DNA from: Phycisphaerae bacterium | Lineage (GTDB): Bacteria; Planctomycetota; Phycisphaerae; Phycisphaerales; UBA1924 | Direction: 5' to 3' | DNA: 52,946 bases | NCBI GenBank assembly: GCA_030426395.1 | Contig: JAUHYE010000010.1 | Coordinates: 1 to 52,946 of the forward strand | Shown: positions 27,569-34,372 of the stretch, in pieces | Layout: the number at the start of each line of letters is the position of its first letter | Numbering within the stretch: position 1 is the stretch's first letter | Program-made: the position numbers and the translations under genes | Notes under the pieces: generated by a model | What the model saw: only the letters and a program-made list of their open reading frames with translations | What the model was told of the DNA's origin: nothing | The model's database searches: none

Positions 27569-27601
27569 CGGCCGCACCCGAGCGACACCAGGGTGCGGCC
27601 G
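27569..27601 (+). terminator. Strong hairpin terminator
   Basis: Perfect 11-bp stem CGGCCGCACCC / GGGTGCGGCCG, 11-nt loop, followed by TTATCGTTG. It lies 28 nt after the dockerin-like gene and before the PGPGW gene. Confidence 0.75.
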
Positions 27602-27633
27602 TTATCGTTGTGATCAGCCGAGGTCTCCCGCCG

Positions 27634-28059
27634 ATGCCCGATTGGATCACCGAGAACCAACAGATCTTCTGGATCCTGGGCATCGCCTCGGTGGTCATCT
27701 TCTTCGCCAGCCTGCTCATCATGCCAGCATTGATCGTCCGCATCCCCACCGATTACTTCTCCCATGACGACCGGCCGCCCAGCCGATGGGCAACAACACA
27801 CCCCGCGATACGGCTGACGATCCTCATCGGCAAGAACCTGCTGGGGGCGGTACTCGTGCTGGGCGGCCTCGCCATGCTCGTGCTGCCCGGCCAGGGCTTG
27901 CTGACCCTGTTCGCTGGCATCGTGCTGCTCGACTTCCCCCGCAAATACGACTTCGAGCGCTGGCTCGTGCGCCGGCCATGGGTGCACCGGCCAATCAACT
28001 GGCTGCGACGCAAGCGGGGGCGCGAGCCGCTCAGGTTGCGTCCCAAAGAAAAGCCGTAA
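27634..28059 (+). CDS. PGPGW-type small membrane protein
   Basis: 141 residues from ATG 27634. Two hydrophobic regions: about 10-33 (FWILGIASVVIFFASLLIMPAL), and about 62-90 with LGGLAMLVLPGQGLLTLFAGIVLL, the Pro-Gly-x-Gly hairpin of the putative transmembrane PGPGW family. DFPRKYDFERWLVRRPWV and a basic tail follow. Its function is unknown; relatives are single-gene membrane proteins in many phyla. An upstream GTG (27610) is possible but lacks support. Confidence 0.72.
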   Translation: MPDWITENQQIFWILGIASVVIFFASLLIMPALIVRIPTDYFSHDDRPPSRWATTHPAIRLTILIGKNLLGAVLVLGGLAMLVLPGQGLLTLFAGIVLLDFPRKYDFERWLVRRPWVHRPINWLRRKRGREPLRLRPKEKP

Positions 28060-28125
28060 CAGGTCAATCCCAATGACGACGATGCAGGCAGTACGATACC
28101 TTACTTCATCAAAACGGAGATCGAC

Positions 28126-29508
28126 GTGCCACAACGCCTGATTGCTATCCTGATCTTGCTCCTGTCGCTGGCCTGCCCCGCTCTGGCACAGAGTGCCGCC
28201 GGTGATTGGCACGGCACCCTCGAAACGCCCATGGGCTCGCTGCGCCTGATCATCCGCATCAGCACCGATGAGGACGGCAAACTCTTTGGTACGCTCGAAA
28301 GCCCAGATCAGGCGCCGGGCGCCGAGATGCCGCTCACGACGGTGAAGGTCGAGGACCAGACACTCGAGTTCACGCTCGCCGCCGCCAGCATCCGCTACGA
28401 AGGAGCGTGGGAAGACGGCGCATGGGTCGGCACCTTCCACCAGGGCGGCCAGTTGCCCCTGACGCTTGAGCCCGGCCTGCCCGAACCAAGGAAGAAGCGA
28501 CCGCAAGAACCCGATGGCCCGCTGCCCTACGACTCCATCGGGGCCACGATCGTCAACCCGTGGGCCGAAGGCGTCACGCTCGCCGGCACGATCACCACGC
28601 CGCCCGGCGACGGACCTTTCCCCGGCGTCGTGCTCATCACCGGGTCCGGCCCGCAGGATCGAGACGAATCGCTCATGGGCCACAAGCCATTCCTGGTGTT
28701 GGCCGACCTACTCACCCGCCGGGGCGTCGCCGTGCTGCGCTACGACGATCGCGGCTTCGGGCACTCCACCGGCCAGTTCGCCGGCGCCACGTCGACCGAT
28801 TTCGCCCACGACGCGCGCGCCGCGATGGACTTCCTGCGCCGGCACCCGAAGGTTCGCAAGGATGCCGTCGGCTTCATCGGCCACAGCGAGGGCGGCATGG
28901 TCGCGCCGATGGTGGTCGAGGCCGGAGGCGATCCGAACTTCATGGTGCTGCTGGCCGGGCCGGGCACCGACATGATCCAACTCCTGGTCAGCCAGTCTCG
29001 GCTGATGGGCCTGGCCGAGGGCGAGGCCGCAGAGGATCTTGATCGCCGCGAACCGATTCTTCGGGAACTGTTCGAGACAACGGCCAGCGCCGGCACGCGC
29101 GAAGAGGCCGCCAAGCAACTCGAGGCGCTGATAACCGACGAAGTCGTCGAGGCGCTCGGCGCCACGCCCGAGCAGCGCCCGTTGCTGGTCGAGACGCTCT
29201 CGGCACCGTGGATGCGTGCCCTGTTGTCGCACGACCCGTCAGGCCCACTCTCCAGGGTCACGGTGCCAGTGCTCGCGCTCAACGGCGAGCTCGACCTCCA
29301 GGTGCCGCCCAAAGAGAACCTTGCGGCAATCGCCGAGGCGTTGAGCGAGAATGAGGACGCCACCACCATGGAACTACCCGGGCTCAACCACCTCTTCCAG
29401 CCCGCCACCACCGGCGCGCTCAGCGAGTACGCTCAGATCGAGACCACATTCGACGAGCACACCATCGACATCATCGCCGAGTGGATCAACGACCGCTTCG
29501 GCAGCTGA
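28126..29508 (+). CDS. Secreted alpha/beta-fold hydrolase
   Basis: 460 residues from GTG 28126 with GGAG 6 nt upstream. Signal peptide about 1-21 (ILILLLSLACPALAQ). A small N-terminal beta domain (about 25-125, GDWHGTLETPMGSLRLIIRI, resembling a lipocalin-like prefix common in these hydrolases) precedes the hydrolase core. The core has oxyanion region VLITGSGPQDRDES, nucleophile Ser254 in GHSEGG, Asp390 in NGELDLQV and His422 in GLNHLFQ: a complete catalytic triad. It is probably an exported esterase or peptidase-like enzyme of the S9/DLH superfamily; the substrate is not clear. Confidence 0.85.
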   Translation: MPQRLIAILILLLSLACPALAQSAAGDWHGTLETPMGSLRLIIRISTDEDGKLFGTLESPDQAPGAEMPLTTVKVEDQTLEFTLAAASIRYEGAWEDGAWVGTFHQGGQLPLTLEPGLPEPRKKRPQEPDGPLPYDSIGATIVNPWAEGVTLAGTITTPPGDGPFPGVVLITGSGPQDRDESLMGHKPFLVLADLLTRRGVAVLRYDDRGFGHSTGQFAGATSTDFAHDARAAMDFLRRHPKVRKDAVGFIGHSEGGMVAPMVVEAGGDPNFMVLLAGPGTDMIQLLVSQSRLMGLAEGEAAEDLDRREPILRELFETTASAGTREEAAKQLEALITDEVVEALGATPEQRPLLVETLSAPWMRALLSHDPSGPLSRVTVPVLALNGELDLQVPPKENLAAIAEALSENEDATTMELPGLNHLFQPATTGALSEYAQIETTFDEHTIDIIAEWINDRFGS

Positions 29509-29526
29509 TCCCCGAGCGAACACACC

Positions 29527-29886
29527 ATGGAAGCCATCAACCTTGCCGACAAACTCGAGCAGTTTTCCGACACGTGGTCGCCGCGCATCATCGCGGCGCT
29601 CAACGGCCAGTTGGTCAAGCTTGCCAAGCTGGAGGGCGAGTTCGTGTGGCACGCCCACGCCGATGAGGACGAGCTCTTCTACATCGTCGAGGGAGAGCTC
29701 ATCATGCGGTTGCGAGATCGCGAGGTGTCCCTGAAGGCAGGCGACCTGTTCGTCGTGCCCCGCGGCGTGGAACACTGCCCGTACGCGCCCACCGGCGCCT
29801 CGGTCCTGCTCTTCGAGCCCGAACAGACCCGGCACACGGGTGAGGTCGAGAACGAGCGGACCGTGCACGATCAGGCTTGGATCTAA
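29527..29886 (+). CDS. Small cupin-domain protein
   Basis: 119 residues forming one cupin barrel. Motif 1 is WHAHADEDELFYIVEGEL, with two His and one Glu as metal ligands. Motif 2 is GDLFVVPRGVEHCPYAP, with the remaining His. It has no signal peptide. Stand-alone cupins of this form are often annotated as mannose-6-phosphate isomerase-like or as sugar-binding proteins, but no specific activity can be claimed. It follows the hydrolase gene by 18 nt and is probably cotranscribed. Confidence 0.85.
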   Translation: MEAINLADKLEQFSDTWSPRIIAALNGQLVKLAKLEGEFVWHAHADEDELFYIVEGELIMRLRDREVSLKAGDLFVVPRGVEHCPYAPTGASVLLFEPEQTRHTGEVENERTVHDQAWI

Positions 29887-30141
29887 CGAACGATTCCCAA
29901 TCATCCGGTGCCAATCGCATTCCCTATCACCATTTTCCAAACGTATACAAGCTGCCTGCGGTAAAGCACTTGCGAGATGGCGTCATTCAGAGGTTCGCAC
30001 TCTGGTTGCGTGCGTCGAGATCCAACTCGTTGATCGCCTGAAGCGCGACGGGTCCCGTTCCCTAATGACTCTCCATGGAAAGGGCCGGTCGCATGGAGGC
30101 GGTCGGTGGAGATTGGTGGCTTGTCTCGTCGGGAGGTGCCC
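29887..30141 (+). promoter_or_regulatory. Promoter region of the ExbBD-TPR operon
   Basis: 255 nt with lower G+C than its flanks. A TATACA -10-like hexamer at 29944-29949 has only a weak -35-like TTCCCT (29920-29925, spacer 18). SD GGGAGGTG at 30131-30138 is 3 nt before ATG 30142. No operator or known RNA recognised. Confidence 0.35.
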
Positions 30142-33100
30142 ATGCGCGCCCTGCTCGCGATCGCTGTTGTGGCCTTCCTGACGCACGCGACCCTCGCTCA
30201 AGATGGGGACCGATCTCTTCGCACCGCCAATGGCCTGCTCCAGCGCGGCCTGCACGCCGAGGCCGCCGCCGAGTACACAACCGCGCTGCGGTCGCTCGAC
30301 AACGCCGCCTCGCGCGACGAGGCCCGCTACGGCCTGGCAATGTCCCAATACAGCCTGGGCCGCGACGCCGAGGCGTTGCGGGCACTGTCCGAACTCGAGA
30401 CCGGGTCGCGGTTTCAGTTCCGCGCCGACGCCGACGTGCTACGGACGCACCTGTACTTCCGCCAGAAGGACTACGCCCGCGCCGCCGACGCCGCGACGGC
30501 GGCCATCGCCCACCGCGACCACGCGGCTTGGGCCGGAACCGCTTCCCTCTTGGTCGAGAGCCTCCACCGCGCGGGCCGACACGAGCAAGCGGTCGAGAAG
30601 TACGCCGAGCTGGACGATCGCATGACGAATGACCGCGACGCCTACCGCCGTGCGTCCTACTTTGCCGGACTTTCCCGATCGATCCAGGCAAAGCGTGAAC
30701 GCGACCACGCCCAGGCCGCCCAGTGGTTCGAGCGTGCCCTGCCTCCCCGCGGGCGCGACGACCTGGGCGATCTGGCGATGCTCCAGCAAGCCCAGTCGCT
30801 CCGCCGGGCCGGTCGCACGGCCGATGCCATCTCGACATACGAACGGGCGGTCGCGCGTGGTGGCGAGAAGATCAAGCCCGACGCCATGCTCCAACTCGCC
30901 TCGGTCCTTCGGGCCCAGGGGCGATCTGGTGAGGCCGCCAACGTCCTGCGGTCGCTGGCCGACGACTTCGGCAGGCACCAGCCCGCCCGCGTGCAGTTCG
31001 AGCTCGGCCTAGCCTTGCTCGACATCGACGAAGTTTCCGAGGCGGCCCGCGCGTTCGACCGGGCCGAGCGCGCGGGCGATGCCGAGCTCACCGACGATAT
31101 CGCATACTGGCGTGCCAAGGCCGATCTGCGCCAGGATCGCCCTGGTGATGCCGCCGAACGCTTGCGCAACGCGATCCGGCAACACTCCAATAGCCCGCTC
31201 GCCGCTGAGATGCAATACGACCTCGCCATCGCGCTGCAACGTTCGGGCGATACCTCCGCCGCCTCGCGGGCGTTCGAGCAGTTCCTTTCGGCCCACCCCG
31301 ACCACGCCATGGCGCCCGACGCGCTGTACGCAAGGGCCTCGCTCGCGCTCGACGCCGGCGATACAGAAATGGCCGCCTCGCTTGCCAGCCAGTTCAACGC
31401 CATGTATTCCAGGCACCCCCTCGCGACCAATGCAAGGTTCCTCCAGGGCGAGGCCGCGTATCGGCGTGGTGAGTATCGCGCCGCGGCGACGGCGTTCGCC
31501 GGGCTGATCGAAGGGGAGGATGTGGCGCTCGCCCAGCAAGCAAGATACCGCCTGGGCATGAGCCTGCACGCCCAGGGCCAGAACGAAGAGGCAACCAAGC
31601 ACCTCCGCGCCGTCACCGATGGCCTGCGCACACGTTCCGAGTTCCTGCCCGCCTTGTTCACGCTGGCCGAGATCGCCTTTGATGCTGGTGATTGGCCGGA
31701 CGCCGAGCGCGGCTTCGGGCAGTACGTCCAGGCGGTCGGCGACGAGGGCGATGGCGCCGACGCCGCGACAATGAAGCGAGCGCTCGCGCAGCTCCGCCAG
31801 AACAACACGAGTGATGCGATCGAGACACTCGATAGCTTCCTGGCGACATGGCCGGGCAGCACGCACGCCGCACACGCTCAGTTCGAGCTCGCGCAGGCGT
31901 ATGTTTCCCTGGGTGACGATGCCCGCGCCGAGCGCGCCTTCGATCGCTTGCTCGAACGCCACGGCGACACCCGCTTCGCACCCTATGCGCTCCGCCATTT
32001 GGCCGCCATCGCCAGCCGCGCCGGCGACGCCCAACGCGCCGCCCGCCTCTACGAGCAAGCCGCCGATCGAGGTGGAAGCGAATTGGCGAACGACATCGCC
32101 CTCGACCGGGCCCGCGCACTCGTCAATGCCGGCCAACCCGGCGACGCTGCCAGCCTCCTGCGAAACATGGAAGGCCCCGCACGCGCGTGGCGCGTCATCG
32201 CATTGAGCCGCGCGGGCCAGCACGCCGACGCCGTGAAACTCGCCAACGGCCTTGGCGCCTCAAGCCTCGACGCGGACACCGCGAGCTTGTACCAGTACGC
32301 TCTGGCCACCAGCCTGCGGAACACCGGCGAGACCCAACGCGCGTCCCAAGTGCTCGCGACTCTGGCCACATCGCAAGTCCCAACCTCTGCCAATGCCGCC
32401 ATCGATCTGGCCGACCTGCTCATCGCCAGCAAGGACTACGCGCGGGCAGCCAACCTGCTCGAGCCCATCGCGTCCCACGATTCGCTCGGCTCGACCGCAA
32501 CATACAAGGCCGCATGGGCACGCTACCAACTCAACGACCACCGCAAGGTCGTCGCGTTGCTCGAAGACAAGGACCTGGGCGAGCTCACCGGCCCAGGCGC
32601 GATGCTGCTGGGTGAGTCACTACTCGCGCTGAAGCGTGGACGAGAGGCCGCCCAGCAATTCGAGGTCGCCCTGGACAAGACGGGCGAGGGTGTCGACCCC
32701 GAAGCCGCGTTGCTCCGGCTCGGCGAGGCCCATGCCGCCGCGCAAGACTGGCGCAAGAGCCAGGCCGCCTACGAGCGCCACCGTCGCGAGCACGACAAGT
32801 CGCCGCGCTGGTACATGGCCGAGTTCGGTATCGGCTGGGCACTCGAGAACGCCGGCAAGCCGCGCGAGGCCATGCCGCACTACCGGGCCGTGGCCGACAA
32901 GCACAAGGGCGACACCGCCGCCCGCGCACAATTCCAACTCGGCGAATGCCTATTCGCATTGAACGAGCACGAAGAAGCCGTGCGCGAGTTGCTTCGTGTC
33001 GACATCCTGCACGCGTCGCCAACGTGGAGCGCCGCGGCCCTCTACGAAGCCGGTCGCTGCTTCGAGGCTATGGGCAAGGTGGGCGAGGCGCGGGCACAGT

Positions 33101-33213
33101 ACCGAGCCGTGCAGGAACGCTTCGGCGAGAGCGATTGGGCCAAGGCGGCGGGCGAGCGACTGGATGCCATTGCCGGCCCGGGCGGAACCAGAACCAGCGG
33201 GCGAGGAGGCTGA
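30142..33213 (+). CDS. Large secreted TPR-repeat protein
   Basis: 1023 residues from ATG 30142, preceded by a strong SD. Signal peptide about 1-19 (MRALLAIAVVAFLTHATLAQ). The remainder is tetratricopeptide-like helical pairs, about 25 units of 34-40 residues with A/G at positions 8 and 20 (for example LLQRGLHAEAAAEYTTALRSL, ARYRLGMSLHAQGQNEEATKHLR, AQFELAQAYVSLGDDARAERAF). It belongs to the same style as the CpoB/YbgF TPR proteins of Tol-Pal systems but is far larger. Only 3 nt separate it from exbB. Likely a periplasmic scaffold that binds the transducer or envelope partners (inference). Confidence 0.85.
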   Translation: MRALLAIAVVAFLTHATLAQDGDRSLRTANGLLQRGLHAEAAAEYTTALRSLDNAASRDEARYGLAMSQYSLGRDAEALRALSELETGSRFQFRADADVLRTHLYFRQKDYARAADAATAAIAHRDHAAWAGTASLLVESLHRAGRHEQAVEKYAELDDRMTNDRDAYRRASYFAGLSRSIQAKRERDHAQAAQWFERALPPRGRDDLGDLAMLQQAQSLRRAGRTADAISTYERAVARGGEKIKPDAMLQLASVLRAQGRSGEAANVLRSLADDFGRHQPARVQFELGLALLDIDEVSEAARAFDRAERAGDAELTDDIAYWRAKADLRQDRPGDAAERLRNAIRQHSNSPLAAEMQYDLAIALQRSGDTSAASRAFEQFLSAHPDHAMAPDALYARASLALDAGDTEMAASLASQFNAMYSRHPLATNARFLQGEAAYRRGEYRAAATAFAGLIEGEDVALAQQARYRLGMSLHAQGQNEEATKHLRAVTDGLRTRSEFLPALFTLAEIAFDAGDWPDAERGFGQYVQAVGDEGDGADAATMKRALAQLRQNNTSDAIETLDSFLATWPGSTHAAHAQFELAQAYVSLGDDARAERAFDRLLERHGDTRFAPYALRHLAAIASRAGDAQRAARLYEQAADRGGSELANDIALDRARALVNAGQPGDAASLLRNMEGPARAWRVIALSRAGQHADAVKLANGLGASSLDADTASLYQYALATSLRNTGETQRASQVLATLATSQVPTSANAAIDLADLLIASKDYARAANLLEPIASHDSLGSTATYKAAWARYQLNDHRKVVALLEDKDLGELTGPGAMLLGESLLALKRGREAAQQFEVALDKTGEGVDPEAALLRLGEAHAAAQDWRKSQAAYERHRREHDKSPRWYMAEFGIGWALENAGKPREAMPHYRAVADKHKGDTAARAQFQLGECLFALNEHEEAVRELLRVDILHASPTWSAAALYEAGRCFEAMGKVGEARAQYRAVQERFGESDWAKAAGERLDAIAGPGGTRTSGRGG

Positions 33214-33216
33214 GCC

Positions 33217-33951
33217 ATGACGATTTCCCACATGCTCGCGCAGAGCGGCACGCCCTCGGTGTTTGAGCTGGCCACCAAGGGCGGCATCATGATGATCCCC
33301 ATCGTGCTGTGCTCGCTGGTCGTCGTCGCCGTGGTGCTCGAACGTCTGGCCGTGCTGCGAAAACCGCGCGTCGTGCCTCCGGGCTTCGAGAACAAACTGC
33401 ACGCCGCCATGCAGTCGGGCGGCCCTCCAGAAGCGAAAGAAGTCTGTAAGAAGGACCAGAGCCCAGCCGCCCGCGTCATCGCCGCTGGCCTCGACAAGCT
33501 GGGCCACGCGCACGAGATCGTCGAGAAGCACCTGACCGCCCAGGGCGAGCACGAGCTGTTCCTGCTCCGCAAGCGCCTGCGCATGCTCACGGTCATCGCC
33601 GCCATCGCGCCGCTGCTGGGCCTGACCGGCACCATCTTCGGCATGATCCGCGCGTTCCAGACCGTCGCGACTTCGGGCGAAAGCCTGGGCAAGGCCGAAC
33701 TACTCGCCGGCGGTATCTACGAGGCGATGATCACGACTGCCGCGGGCCTGCTCGTAGCCATCCCCACCATCATCTTCTACCACTGGCTCACGTCGCGCGT
33801 CGATGTCATCGCACGCGACCTCGACCGCGTGGCCGTCGACTTCGTCGAGCGGTACGTGCTCGAACCGGGCCAGCACCCCAGGCACCTGCCCTCGCACAGC
33901 AACGGTTCCGCAACGCGAGCCCCCGCCGTCGCCGCGGGCGCGGAGGCCTGA
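33217..33951 (+). CDS. exbB: MotA/TolQ/ExbB proton channel protein
   Basis: A 244-residue inner-membrane protein. TM1 about 24-46 (IPIVLCSLVVVAVVLERL), a cytoplasmic loop, TM2 about 125-150 (LTVIAAIAPLLGLTGTIFGMIRAF) and TM3 about 168-190 (AMITTAAGLLVAIPTIIFY) follow the ExbB plan, including the conserved G-(L/T)-G-T-x-x-G-x-I in TM2 and the Thr/Ala/Gly-rich TM3. It forms the pentameric stator that uses the proton gradient with ExbD to move a TonB/TolA-type rod. TolQ is the main alternative. It has a Pro/Ala-rich tail. Confidence 0.93.
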   Translation: MTISHMLAQSGTPSVFELATKGGIMMIPIVLCSLVVVAVVLERLAVLRKPRVVPPGFENKLHAAMQSGGPPEAKEVCKKDQSPAARVIAAGLDKLGHAHEIVEKHLTAQGEHELFLLRKRLRMLTVIAAIAPLLGLTGTIFGMIRAFQTVATSGESLGKAELLAGGIYEAMITTAAGLLVAIPTIIFYHWLTSRVDVIARDLDRVAVDFVERYVLEPGQHPRHLPSHSNGSATRAPAVAAGAEA

Positions 33952-33954
33952 CCC

Positions 33955-34368
33955 GTGCTCATCGGCAAGAAACAGGACGAGCCCGGCCCGAGCATCGAGA
34001 TGACGCCGATCATCGACATGGTGTTCCTGCTGCTCATCTTCTTCCTGGTCGCCACGACCTACCAGCAGAGCGAGCGTGAACTGGCGATTGCGCTGCCCGA
34101 GGCCGAGGCCGCCGGCCCGATCTCGACCATGCTGCGCGAAATCATCATCAACGTCGACAGCCAGGGCGCCATCATTGTGGGCGGGCAGACCATGACGCTC
34201 GAAGAGCTGCGCACCCTGGTCGCCGATGCGGTGCGCGTGAACCCCGACCAGAAGGTCTCGGTGCGCGGCGACAAGGACATCGCCTACGGCACCATTGCTC
34301 GTGTGCTGGACGTCTGCAAGGCCGCGGGCGCGCAGCAGCCATTCCTCGACACCGTGCCGCTCGGATAA
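33955..34368 (+). CDS. exbD: ExbD/TolR stator protein
   Basis: 137 residues from GTG 33955. One N-terminal transmembrane helix IEMTPIIDMVFLLLIFFLVATTY holds the essential Asp21 that carries protons in ExbD/TolR. It is followed by a periplasmic domain (EIIINVDSQGAIIVGGQTMTLEELRTLVADAV, KVSVRGDKDIAYGTIARVLDVCKAAG), a good match to ExbD. It lies 3 nt after exbB. GTG is the only start that fits the short cytoplasmic N-terminus. Confidence 0.95.
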   Translation: MLIGKKQDEPGPSIEMTPIIDMVFLLLIFFLVATTYQQSERELAIALPEAEAAGPISTMLREIIINVDSQGAIIVGGQTMTLEELRTLVADAVRVNPDQKVSVRGDKDIAYGTIARVLDVCKAAGAQQPFLDTVPLG

Positions 34369-34372
34369 CACC

